Assembly (NCBI RefSeq): GCF_029873635.1 | Contig: NC_080420.1 | Coordinates: 120,908,719 to 120,972,718, forward strand | Direction of reading: 5' to 3' | Source of the DNA: Malania oleifera | Taxonomy: Eukaryota > Streptophyta > Magnoliopsida > Santalales > Ximeniaceae | DNA: 64,000 nucleotides | Part shown: in pieces, positions 34,283 through 47,623 of the stretch | Layout: each line of letters begins with the position of its first letter | How positions within the stretch are numbered: position 1 is the first letter of the stretch | Notes under the pieces: model-generated | The model's input: the letters and a program-made list of their open reading frames with translations, nothing else | Databases searched by the model: none | What the model was told of the DNA's origin: nothing | Program-made: the position numbers and the translations under genes

Positions 34283-37200
34283 ATGGGCATAGAGGAAAGA
34301 AACACACAGCTACACATCAATGAGGGAAAAACTCATCAAGCATGGACGCTTAGCCGACATGTTTTTTGTGATCTCTCGTGTGTTTCTCCAGTCATGTTCT
34401 TGTACCTCTTAAAGGAATGTTATTTTGCAGGTAAGATTTTTCCTCTAAACATCATTCATTTAATTATTTGTGAGCATGATTCTGTTGTAAACTTGTAGTT
34501 GAGAAGTTCCTCCTTGAGTGATTAATGTCATAAAAAACAGTAGGCAACTTTAAACACTCACAAGATTATCTTCATACATCAAATTGCTAATCAAACTTTC
34601 AAACTCGTATTTGATGACATTGTTATTATCATATGCAAAGTTATTGGTTTTTGGTTTTTGGACAGTCGGCTTGTCAGCAAGTTTGAGGTTGGCTCTGGGT
34701 TCATGTCTCTGTGTCAAATGTGTCATTTCTATTTTCTTTTTCCTTTTTATAAACAAATCTCTCATTTAGTTTATTTGCAAGGAAACGTTGGATATTTCCG
34801 TGATCAGTTTCTTAGAGTCTCATTTTTCAATTGCTTGGACGGCCAGAGAGGATGTCCAATATTGAAGTTTCATCATCTTTGCCCCTCTTCCCTCAATCCC
34901 TCTCAAAAAGCCTGTTTTTGCTCTTTGTTCCCCCTCCTTTTTTCTTTTGTTGAGTTGGGGGGGGGGTGACTGGGCGGGCTAATTGCTTGATGGCATCTGA
35001 TCCTCAAAGCCCAGTCAATCAGGCATGGATTATTAAGCAAGCCACACTAGACATTTAGACATGTTTAGAAGCAGTTTAACACATGAACTGCCATACTTAG
35101 TTTTTTTATGGGTAAGTAGGCATAATTTTATTTTGATCCATCTAATTAGAAACTTTTGTCTAGATTCTTTAAAAGGATTCCAGTTTTTAAAGAAAAACCA
35201 ATTCTTTTTTTAAACAGCATAATGCTAGAAATATATATAAAATAGCCCCCACAATTTGCTGTTTTGCATGTCTTGTTTCTTATTTCCCGACTCATAGATA
35301 ATTTATGTATTGAGTTATCACCAGCTCCTTTATTTTATTTTATTTTCCTGACTTTCTTTGAAATGCCTGTTCTAATATTCGCTCCTCTTAGTTTTTATTT
35401 TGGAATGAATTAGATTGAGATAGTGAATAAGGACAAGAAAAGGTATGAGAATGGAATAGGCTGCATAGAAGGGAGAGGGTAGGGTTGCTTTATGTGAGGG
35501 GTTATATGGTTTTTATTGTATAATATATTTTTGTAAGTAATCAGTCATGCTTGTTTCTGTGTCACTGCTGAGGGATCAAATAGACTGTTTGTGTGTGGGG
35601 TCATTTTTTGGAGTTGAGTTATATTTAAAGGGGATTTTTTGTAATTTTCCCTTGCTAACTTCTAGTTAGATCTTGGAGAAAACTTTGGTTTATGCTGCTC
35701 AACTGTGAAACTTGCAAACGCTTTTGTCTTTTTGGATTTCCTTTGGCCAAAAAAAATTTTTAGAAGTGGGATTCATGCAGCCTGCCATATTGGCTTAATA
35801 TTCATATATTTCTAGCATCTGACTCTTTAGATTGATCTAGTAATTGAAAACATAATTTAAGCTTATTATTTTTCTTGAGAAGGTTTATTAGTTCTGGTGA
35901 TAAATGCAGAAGCATAGCAACTAAATGCATCCCTGTTGCGTACAGCTTGCTAGGTTTTGTTATCATGTCGTGAGAAAGTTATGGTTTGCATGATTTTAAC
36001 TTTATTTTGTTTATATGCTGAAGATAAAACTGGTAGTTCAAATTTTTAGGTCTTCTACTTCAAATATCTTTAGCCTATGTGTGCTAAATGTACATTCACT
36101 ACAACAATTTTTTTGGCCTTTGTGATTGCATTCTGGTTTTCTTTAGTTGTATTTTCCTCAACTTTCATGTTTTTGTTTGTTGTTAATTCTGTATTCATTA
36201 GGTACATGTAAAGCAACAGCAAAATTTCGTGCTCTTCAGCATCAAGTCCATCAAATACTATATAATAATCCCCATCCTGGCCCAGCTACTTTTGTCGTTC
36301 AGTGTCTTTATATCCTGCCAGGGTTTGGAGAATATTGTGAAGGCTTCAGTCACTTAATAATTTCTGCCCTTCGCCGTCGCCTGAAAGCTGGAACCACCCC
36401 AGCAGACTCCTTGGAAGCTAAACAGCTTGCTGCCCATTTATTCGTAGATGTTCTTGGGGGTTGTGTCTTTCATGAAGAGAGGATTCTTGTGAAGTTATTG
36501 CAAATTTTTGATGTCACATTGATGAACATTGAGAAAGCTTTATGCAATTCAGAAGTTGAAAGTAACAGTAGTTTGGACGAGGCAAAGCAAGTTGTAGAAC
36601 AGTATATATTCGAATTGATAGAATCTCAGTCATTTATGACAGCAGTCAGTCTACTAGAACACTTCTCTATTCGTCAGTCAGGGCAATCTTTTCTATTTCA
36701 AATGATTCTGAAAAAGGAATTCAGAGCAGCTGAGAAATGGGCAACATTTATGGGGAAGCCGATGTTGTGTGTACTTGTCCAGGAATACATTAATAAGAAT
36801 ATGCTGAAGAATGCTTACGAGATTGTAAAAAAAAATAATCTACGACAGGAATTTCCAGATATATATCACAAATTTAAAGGGAGGTACTTGTCATCAGTCA
36901 TGTTGCCCACAGGCTTCATAATATGTTTTGATTTCTGGTACTTGGATTTTGATGTTCTATATGTTTACCCATTCAAAATAATAATGGAAATGTTTTGTCA
37001 AACTGCAGCTCTTTAAAGAAACTTGCAGAAAAAGGATGTTGGGAAATTGCAGAGGCAAATATAAACGATGATAGAGAACTCATTGAATATCTGGTAACAA
37101 CCTTCTGACATGTGCTGCCATTATTTATAAGACACTGAAATCTCTGAAAAAGGGCATTAGCGATGTTATAAATTATTTGTTGTTCTTGTAATAAAAATAA

Positions 37201-40200
37201 TCCCTTTGTTGTGAACAAAATCATAGCTTTGAGGATGATCCCTGTGGGAAATTGGATGGTTGAAATTGAAGTTAAAATTTGCATGTATTTCTTTATATCA
37301 CATAAACTATGTTTGATGTCCTGATGTGTGTTTCTTTAAATATTTTTAAATATTTAATATTTTCTTTGAGTTTTTAGACATTATTTTTGCAAGCCACAAT
37401 GTATGGTGGCAAGCTATTATTATGATTGAAACCAATAATTAAAAGCGAGGGTGTAAATATTGGGGCATTTTGAGCTTCAACAGTGGGTTGGCTATGGGCT
37501 AACCTCTCTTGCTTTTCTACTTACATTAGTACGTTTTTCTGATCATTAATTGCCTTTTGGGTACTTGCAACGCGGGCTAAATAATGCACAAGTTAGGAGT
37601 AAGTTGTTGTATAGGGCAATAGGAGGGGGGTGGGGTTAGACTTGTAATAGCTTGGACTAAGATAGTGAGAATTTGATAGCACTCCAACTTTCGAAGAATA
37701 TTTCCTTGGATCATGTGGAATGGTGGAAAAGAGGATTCATGTAGCTATTGCACCTATGTGACTTAAGGCTTGGTTCTTCATGTTGTTATTATATGTATTC
37801 TTGATTCTCACAACTAAGCATTTAATTGGGTTAGTGGATGAACTTGTTGTTGAGAATTCTACTTGTGAGTTTGTCTTACATTGGAAAAATAAAGTCGAGG
37901 AATAGAGGAAGGGTGCTTATATACATGGTTGGGCCCAAGACCTAATGGCTTAAACTTTTGGGTCAATTTGTGCTCATCCATGTATATCAAGCCCACCCAT
38001 GAGGACTCCCCTGGTCCTAATACCTGCCCTGTTATTCTATTTTGAGAGTATTGGCTTGGGGCTTGGCCATGTGCATGCATGTGCATATCTACAGTGTATG
38101 CATAACACTCCTCAAAGTAACCAAACTAATTTTGTTGCACAAATTCCAAGTAACAAAAAAATTCAGAAAAAAAGAAAAGAAAAGAAAAGAAGATGAGTAT
38201 AAGATCCAACAACAACCAACAAGCCTTAAGTCCCACTAAGTGGGGTTGGCTATATAAATCCTTTTCCACTAGTTCACATGATTGATGGCTGTTTCCTCGG
38301 CTAATTTGAGAGCTGTTAAATACCTCTTCACTACCTTATTCAAAGTAATATTAGGTTTACCCCAACCTCCTCTAGTACCATAATAATAAGTAGTTCACTC
38401 TTCCTCTTTGGTTGCACTACTTGGCTTGCTTTTCAAATGCCAAAAGCATCTAAGTCGCCCCTCCTTATCTTCTATCGGTGCTATTCCTAATTTATTGCAA
38501 ATATGATCATTCCTTAATTTATCCTTTAATGTCACACCACTCATCCACCTTAGTATTCGCATCTTAGAAACATTTGTTTCTTAGTTGCTCAACATTCTGA
38601 TCCATATAGCATGATAGGCATGGCTAGTGTTATGGCCATCCTATAGAACTTTCCTTTTAGTTTTAATGGTATTCTACGATCGCACATACACTTAAAGCAC
38701 TTCTTCATTTTGCCCAACCTTGCTTTAACCCTATGAACTATATCCTCTTCAATTTCTCCTTCCGCTTGCATAATAGATTTATTGCTATAGAATTAAGTCA
38801 TGCTAATACCAGGAGGGAGGACCTTGTAAGGCCTTCTAATGTACAACAAATTGTTGGCATTAACTTTGTCAAGGATTTCCAGCAAGAAAAAGCTTTAATA
38901 GTTTTAAATTTTTTACGTGGGTTTTCAGCTATTTTATCAACGACTGAAAACCAGATTTCCTTGTAGCAACTTGCTCCACAATTCTTTAATACTCAAAATT
39001 TTTCACTTTTTGTGGATTAAGGGAAAATTAAAATGAAATCACCATGTGAATTTAAAATAAAATTAAATAAGAATTCCTAAAACTTCTGAAAATTTGAAGA
39101 AATAAGAAAATGCAAAAATATTTTCTTCAATTTTCAATTGTTTTGGGAGTATAGAGAATGAGTTTAAAGTATTATTAAGTAATTTCTATTTTTATATAAT
39201 AACTTTTAATTTGTACTCTTTTACATTTCTAATCATAGTTTAGTTGACTAGAGCTTTAAATTGATTTCTTAAGGTTTAGTAGTGGTGCTGTTAAATTGCT
39301 TAGTGCTTGACGATGAAAAATTTTGTGGTGATTGAAGGATGGTGTGATGATTAGTCACTATTTGATCCCAAGGGCAAAACTGAACACATGTTCAGCTATG
39401 TTTTTAATATGTTTTTGTTTTTCTAATTACCTAGTGCTATGTTTTTAGTTTCTGTATATAGGTTTAAGTATTTGCTTAGAATTTTTGTTTTTATAATTTT
39501 TTACAGTGATGCTAAATGACCTCATAGGTTCCAATTAACATTGAAACATTCTTAGAGAAAAAGGATTAGGAAAATGAGTGAAATGAGAATACGGAATGTA
39601 TTGTCAAATATTCAATATGATGCCACAAGAAATAAAGAAATTTGAAATTATAGAAAACAAGTCTGCAATCCCTCCTAGATGAAGGCTGAAAATACTAACA
39701 GTTGAACTAACAAGGTAAGATCCTTAACTTCCTAATAATTATGACTATTGAGGTACAAGAAATAGAATACCCAGCAAACTGAAAATAAAAAAGAAAAGGA
39801 AAAAGGAGTTTTATGTGAACCAAAAAGGTGGTAAAAATGAGGGAAAACAATAGAGAAAGATGCACTGCCGTTTTATAAAGCCTCCCAAGAATGAACACAA
39901 GAACCATGATCCGCTTTATATTTAGAAAAGGGAAAGAATAAATAACAAATTTGAGATTGAACTCAAGAGGGACTTCCCTGTGTAATAGTGGCATAAGCAT
40001 GAGCATCCCTCCATTCTCTTGAGGGCCTAATCAATTTTTATGCCAATGAAAATATATATATTTTATTTCTTTTATAAAAATGCCAAAACCACATCCCAGT
40101 AAGAGCAGTGTTCTTAGGCACCAAATTACACCCCCCTTCCCCACACTCATACAAACACACATACATATTACAATATAATGTATAATAATAGAGTGTTTTA

Positions 40201-43200
40201 ATCACCTTCTAATCCCCCAATCATGTTACTAGTAGGGGTACAACTTGGAATTTAAATTTTTTTATAAGAATAATTTTGAAAAGAGAAGGTGGACACACCA
40301 AAGAGAATCCTTTTTAATATGTAAGGTGTGTGTGTGTGTATACACACGTATATATTAGAGTTAAAGAAGACATGTCAAAGATCAATAGGTGGAGGACAAG
40401 ACACCCCTCCAGAAATAAACTAAAAGCAATTACAGTAATGCTGCACTGCAGTCCCTGTGAAGATTAGACAACAAAATCCTTCCCCCCCACCCAAACACAT
40501 ACACACACACTTGCACCAGAAATGCCTAAAGAATGTACCAAAAAAAGAAGCGAGTGAGATAACTGTATGTCTGTATCCCATGACAAGTCGAAAGAAAATG
40601 TATGTGAAATGATAATGCTGTTTTCTGATCTTAATGAAGGTTTATTTGGCTATGGAAGCTGGCTACACAGAGAAGGTTGATGAACTCTGCGACCGCTACT
40701 CCCTTGAGGGTTTTGTGAGAGCTAAAGGTGTGCTACTGTATACTTTTCCTTTCATGATCACTTTATAAGAAATCAGTAGCTAAAAAATTTATTCTATATC
40801 TGTATTGTTTCTCTTTCTTCTGTCTTTATCTCAGTGAACAGATCAAATCCTGAATCCATTTCTTTTTCTGGTATCCAATATCCAATTGGATTATTGGATT
40901 GGAATATAGAATATCATAATAATGGTAGAAATGGAATCACTTTTTTTTTTTTTTTTTATATTCTATACAAAACTCCATAAGAGTGGCAGAATTCCAATTC
41001 CGTTTCCAGGATTGTTTTATCAATTCCTTTCTGTATCTGTTGCGAGTTCCAATTTGAATAGAAAATTTTCTTTATTTTATTCCTCCGTTCATCCATATTA
41101 TACCTCCATATACGATTCTACCTTGTTTTGAAGCTACTAAAAGAAATGCATCCTGAACTTCTTATCATGTAATGGTGTCTTTCTTGATGGATGAATCCCT
41201 TAAACTTCCCAGGAACATTTTGGCAACTGAGGAGCACATCCTGAGGAATATTAACTTTATAATATTCAATGTGTTATATATATATATATATATATATAAA
41301 ATAAATTCCAAGGCCTCATATTGGGATTGCAAGGTTTGATCTAGACTTTAAACTTTTCCTACACTAAGTAAAATGTAATGGTCTGGATAAGTTATTCCAG
41401 TTATTTGGTGATACATCGACATGCTGCATTGAGATGCAATAAAGTACTTTGTGGTAAACTATTCATAGCAATACCTGAAAGATTTCTATTTAACTCTGGA
41501 AATAAATATCTAAATGAGTATGTTTTACTTGTATCCTACTTTGTGGGGGCTCTCACGCTGTCCCTAAAAGAGAGGCATGGATGTCTTCCGCGGGTGAAAA
41601 TGCTTGATTTTATGTGAATATGGTGATATCTATGGGTGAATATGTGGTTCCAGGGGTGAAAACAGTGACCTTTTAGATTCTGACAAGAACCTGAAATCGT
41701 GAAGCCGTTGCCATGTTTTGTCATGTTCTTTATGGCTCATCTCAGACCATGGAATCCTTGCAGAGCTACTGTGCTAAGGCCTTGAAGTATCTTGAGTGAA
41801 ATGAGCAGTGGTCTAGTCATTGATGTGGCTGTTTGGTAACTAGGCATGTGATCAAATTTCTCATGCTCGCAATGAATCCAATTGATGCATGTGTAATGCT
41901 TCTTCTCTCTCAAGATCTGAGGTAGTATGTTCCACTTCCACCCCTTTCTTTCCTCTTTTTGCATTGTGGACCTGGCATTAATGCAGTCATTATTATGCCA
42001 TTGATTATTACATAAGCTGGAAATGATGACAACAGTATAATATTGACATATTGGTTGTATATGTTGTTGATGGTGGTGCATTTCCTCACTTTGTGGCATG
42101 TAAATTCTGCAGATCATGCTCTGCACTTCAAACCTGTTAATACGGGCCTTGTGTTGATTTTTTAGATCTTATGTTTGTTTGGTCAACTCATCACATTTGC
42201 TCCTGGGCGCCAGTTACTTGCAAATCAAATTATTAAAAAGAACAAACAACAGTGGTGTCGGTTCAATTCTCTGTCATAGCTTAGCACCTTTTCTCATCTG
42301 TTTCCCTTTATTTGAATGACCTTTGTATCTTTTCATGATCCTCGAATTTTATTTTAATTATCCTCTCTTTCTTTCAAATATTTGCTAGAGAAAGCTGCTG
42401 GCAGGATATGCACCTTCTCATTGGCCTATTGTTACGTTGGCAGCTGTCTCTTTATAAGATCAACATTTTGGAGTGCTCCTTGCTTTCTAGTTACTTTGCA
42501 TTCATTCATCTTTATGTCTATACCTTGGATATGTTTAGTCTAATGATCATGGCATATTTTTCCTCACACAATATAATTGACCATCGTATTAAAATTGCCT
42601 GCATGAATGGTGCCATTGTTTGTCCATAAATGTTGCATAAAATTGCATGTTACAATCCTGGTCACTTCATTGTTCGTTTCCATTTCTTTAGTTCTTTATG
42701 AAACTCATACTTGCTCGAAGGCTAGAATAATTCATTTTAATGTTTTACAGAACCTGAGGCAAGTCTCTTGCAAAGTCGCTATCTTCATCTTAATGAATTG
42801 GATTTAGAAGGTGTTGTTTGGGTTGATGAGGTTAGTGGTTTGCAAAGTGCAACAAGCCACATTGAGGAATGTAAAGTTGTTGGGATTGATTGCGAATGGA
42901 AACCCAATTATGAGAAAGGCAGCAAACCAAACAAGGTAGTTATAAGATATCTTTTGCTATCATTTTTTTTCCAGAACAAATATTGTCTTTCTTTTAGTTG
43001 CTTGTTCTTCACCAGATTTATTACAATATGTTTACATAAAAGAAATGTATTTATTCTCATTATCCTATTTGCATGAAATGAAGAGCTGCTTGTTAAATTA
43101 ATTGATAATTTATAAAGGAAACTAAAAAGGGTACTTACCAATCCTCCCAAATTCCATTTTATTCAAATTTCGAAGTGTAGATTTTTGGCTGCTTATGAGT

Positions 43201-46200
43201 AGCTTGCTCTTCTCAACTTGCATATTGTCCTGCTGATTTTTTTTAATAACTTGCATATTGCAAAAACCAACACATTTAACATCATCACTTAAGATTGGAT
43301 TTTAAGATTATATTGATTATAGTTGAAGTCTTTTTACATCTCTTATCTTTAAATGTCTATTAGTATTTGTGTAGCTTAAATCATAGTGAAACACACATCA
43401 CCTTTCCACTTTTTTATGGCCTTGAAAGAAACATATTAACATCATAATTAAATATAAAGTGAATTTAACAATTAATTCAATGATAGGAGTGAAATGGACG
43501 ACATGCTCTCCCTCTCTTCTCCCTCCAACCTCTTAGCCCTTGTATTCACCTGGTGTGTGTTCGATTCTGGCTCCTGTTCGCCATGGAGAGCAGGTGGCTC
43601 TTATGGGCAGTGACACCTTGATCCTAGGAAACATGGACACTTCTGGAAGCCTGAAGTGTCAGTATTTGATATGTGTCAGATGCTGACAGCTGCCCTACGC
43701 TTCCCAACAATATCCAATTAGTAATTAATTTATTTTTACTTTTGGACATGGCTGAGACACTTCCTGACACATCTTGAGATGGAAAGAACATCTATATGAC
43801 ACTTTCTTTGAAACAATGCTTTACTGTTGCCCCTTTAGTTTTGTTAACAAGGCCCGAAATTTTTAAAAAAAAAATTATGGATAGGTCAAGAGATTGAGAG
43901 TCAGCGTCCATTGACACTGGTGTGGTGGGGCTTTGGAGCCCTAGTGCCACTACACTAGCCCTCCCCCAAATTACCCCTCTCTGTAAAGTCACTGCCATTT
44001 TGCCACTATTAATTTAAAAAAAAAAAAAAAAAAATTTCTTGGTGAGCGATGCTCATTGTCCACCATCAGATATGTCCTTGAGTTGTTTATTTGACCAATA
44101 TTCTACAATATCAATGTAGTTGATGATAGTCTATGTGTAGTTTGTAAAATGTGTATGTTTGTACAATGTGTTAATTGATACTTTTGCATGAATGGTGCTT
44201 ATGTTTCATTTTAAATGAAAGTTTCCAAATACTTGTCATATTTAAAAGGAGAAACATGCCTAACTACATGTAATTTTTATATTAAATATATCCTTATTGT
44301 GTCGTATTTTATTTTTTCAAATTTGTGGTATCGCTGTGTTAATATCATGTCGTATCCATGTCTCATGTCAGTACCGGTCCTCTGTAGCCTTGATCCTTGA
44401 AGTTGTTTCTCAGTGGAAAGAGCATCTTTGTGTAAAGTTGGTGTGAATCTGCAGCAAAATTCATACAGAGCTGATGTATGACAGTTGGAATGAATAGCAT
44501 AAGAGGCTGGCTTCTTGCCTTCTACATAGGCAGCTAGAGTGTCACAGGAGGTTGCCTAGGGGTTGAAGGTGAAGTGGTTGGAACTCTGTATATCTCTATT
44601 GTGTTATTGTTGGTAAATATGGCTTCTTTAGGTTAGGCCTGGATGGGGCTCAAATATCAGCCCAGTAAGGAGTTATAGAGGTCCAATGTGCTAGGTAATT
44701 TGGAGTTAATGGGCTTCCATTTCAAGATCAATTATCTGAACTGTTTTTAGGTTCTTCACCTCATCTTAAAAAGGATCCTCTTAAGCAGGCCCATTGTTCA
44801 TCTCAGACTCAGCGAGTTGGACCCAGTAGCATTCAGGCTCAAAGTTCAAGATACATTTTAAAAGGGCAGCCTATGGATTCTGTTCATTCTCCAAAGCAGG
44901 CCAATGTCCCATTGTCTGCTTCGCTGATGGAGAAAAAGAAGGCATCTACCTTCTCCCTTGTGGAAAGAGAATTCAGTCCAAACAGCCTTGGAGGACAAGA
45001 GATGGTGAAAGTTAGTCATAAATCTGTTAATTCCAGGAGGTTGGTCTATGTTATTGCGCCTTAGTGGGAGAGCAATCTTGTGCAGAGGACAGGATTTCAA
45101 GTGAATCCCTGGTGATGACTCTTGAAAAATGGGTATTCAAAGGATTTAGAAGCTGGTGTGGACAAGATTAATAGAACAGCTTAGAGGGGAAACCTTTTGA
45201 TTTGGGAACCAATTCTGATAATTTTAGGGGTCGAAGGGTTTATGCTCGTTGGAAAGTGGTTCAAATTGTTGTAGAGATGAGGAAAAGATCTGAAGAGAAG
45301 AGAGAGCATTATGGTGAATTAAGGAGAGACAAGAAAGGAGAGTTAAGTATTGTGGATGATGCATATGCTGAGAAGGGTGTAACTAGTGAAAGGGCTAGCA
45401 AAGTTGAGGAGAATAAGAAATGGGGGGTACCTCTTGGATAATGATAGTGTGGACTGTAGTGAGTTTGATTGTGATGGGTGGTTGCTTTTGGATGAGATTT
45501 GGGAACAATTTGGATATGGTTTTGACTCTACTAACTTACTTTTTTGGGGAGGGGGGTTATCTTATGTTTGCCCATCTTTGTCGAAGGTTTGGGGAGGTTT
45601 CTATTTTTGAGGATGATGGATTGGTTAGAAGCTCAACAATTTTGCCTACTTCTGTGGAAGAGACTTTTGGTAAGTATTTAGAATCTCAGCAATTAATGGA
45701 TAAAATGGGTTTAAAGCTGCTTGATCTTGGAGGAAACGACGTGCATTTGTGGTAAAAGTAAAGAAAAGTAAGGTTAGAGAGAGCTAGCTAATTCAAAGTG
45801 CTTGGTGAACTACAATGGAAAGGGATTTAAGAGGGAGTTTTTTTTGGTCAATTTTGTTAGCTTTTATTTCATGCATTTGTGGTAAAAGTAAAGAAAAGAA
45901 AGGTTAGGGAGAGCTAGCTAATTCAGAGTGCTTGGTAAACTACAATGGAAAGGGATTTAAGAGGGAATTTTTTTTTATCAATTTTGTTAGCTTTTATTTC
46001 GTTGTTTTTGTTTTCTATCTTTTTATTTGATTTTGATTTTTTAATTTTTGGAGGACTTCCTGTCCTCGCTTAGGTTGCATTATCTTTTTTCTCTATCTAA
46101 TACATCTTCTTTTTTAATCAAATAAATAAATGAATATAAAATCATGTGTTTTAAAAGGATGGTATGGAATCCATGGAATTTTTTTATTATAGTCTCTTTT

Positions 46201-47544
46201 GTGAAAATGGAATTGTATTCTTGTATCTGGGAGACCTTTGATGGGGATCAACATGCACCTCGAGTATCTTTCGTGGATATTGTGCTACGTGGACGACCAC
46301 CTGAAGTTCACCATTGGATGTGAACTTTATTTGCAGCAATTGAAGCTTCTCTTGGAAGCTAGCTTGGAAAGTGGATGACAACTTGCAAGTCAATGAGTCT
46401 TGGTTTTTCAAGAAGCATGACAACTTGCAAGTCAAAGAGTCTTGTTTTTTCAAGAAGCATTTATTTCATTTTAAGTTCCTAGACTCCAATATCATAATTA
46501 TTCTAGTTCCTAGGCACCTATTTCCCGTGACAAACTATTTCCTGGGAACCTCATTACCTATGTTTTAAATGTTTTATTTTACTTTTTTATTTTCTTTAAT
46601 ATCTTAAAAAGTCATGTGCAAGTCATGTGCATGCTCATGTAAGGCTATAATATGCCATCACTTATATTGTAAAAGGGATCTTTGCATAATCAATTAAAAA
46701 GGAAGCCTTTGCTTAAACTTGTGAATTTTGTTCCTCTCCTTATGAGTGAGTAGTGTGAGGCTACGTTCTGTCTCCCCGGAGATTGGGTGGTGAGAGACCA
46801 CGACAACATCAACGTCATCATCAACACTACACGCCCACTCCTCTTTCATAGCTCACAACCACAACCTTCTTCAAACTTCATTCTTCTCACAAGATTCCTA
46901 AGGATCAACAAGCTTGTTCGTGGTGCGATCGAGTACTCGTGTGTCTTGGTGTTTGTCATTTCAAACCTTTTGGTAAGCTCGTTTCAATTCCTTGTTTGTG
47001 ACAATGTAAAACAACCCCTAAAGGTACCTTGTATGCCTTGAAACTCTACTCGAATTCTTGATTGAAAAACATTGTTCATTCTCTTTGAATCTTCCTAGAT
47101 TTTCAACATGAACATCCTTGCTAGTACCATGCTTAGGGATATTTGATTTGTATGCTAGGACTTGTGATCTAAAACTTCTAATATAACATCTTTTAAAGTG
47201 AACTTGATTACTTGAATGAAATAACCAACTAAGGGCTTTTAAACCAAATCATACATATTTTCAAAATCTCAACAACTTGTGATCATTAGAATATGTTTGT
47301 GATGTTCATGCTTGGTTAATTCAATTCTTCCCAAATATTGTGGTATTGTGTGTGTGCTACAAAGAGGGGCAACCGTAGGACTAGGGCTACTTAGAACCGT
47401 CCTACATCAACCTTGCATCTAAAATGGCTTTATAACAACAACCAAATCTCAAGTTCTACTTGGTTGGGCTGTCTACTGAATCATTTTCCACCATTGTGCA
47501 TGATTTTGGACAATAACCTCATGAAGTTGGATTGTTGTCAAGTT

Positions 47545-47575
<31 letters not shown>

Positions 47576-47588
47576 TTTTTTTGTATTT

Positions 47589-47623
<35 letters not shown>

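Noticed and set aside
37850-38115. Possible solo LTR or TRIM in intron 4
   Set aside because: Phrases common at plant LTR ends occur, but no matching TG/CA boundaries with a target duplication could be found, so it was not listed as its own element.
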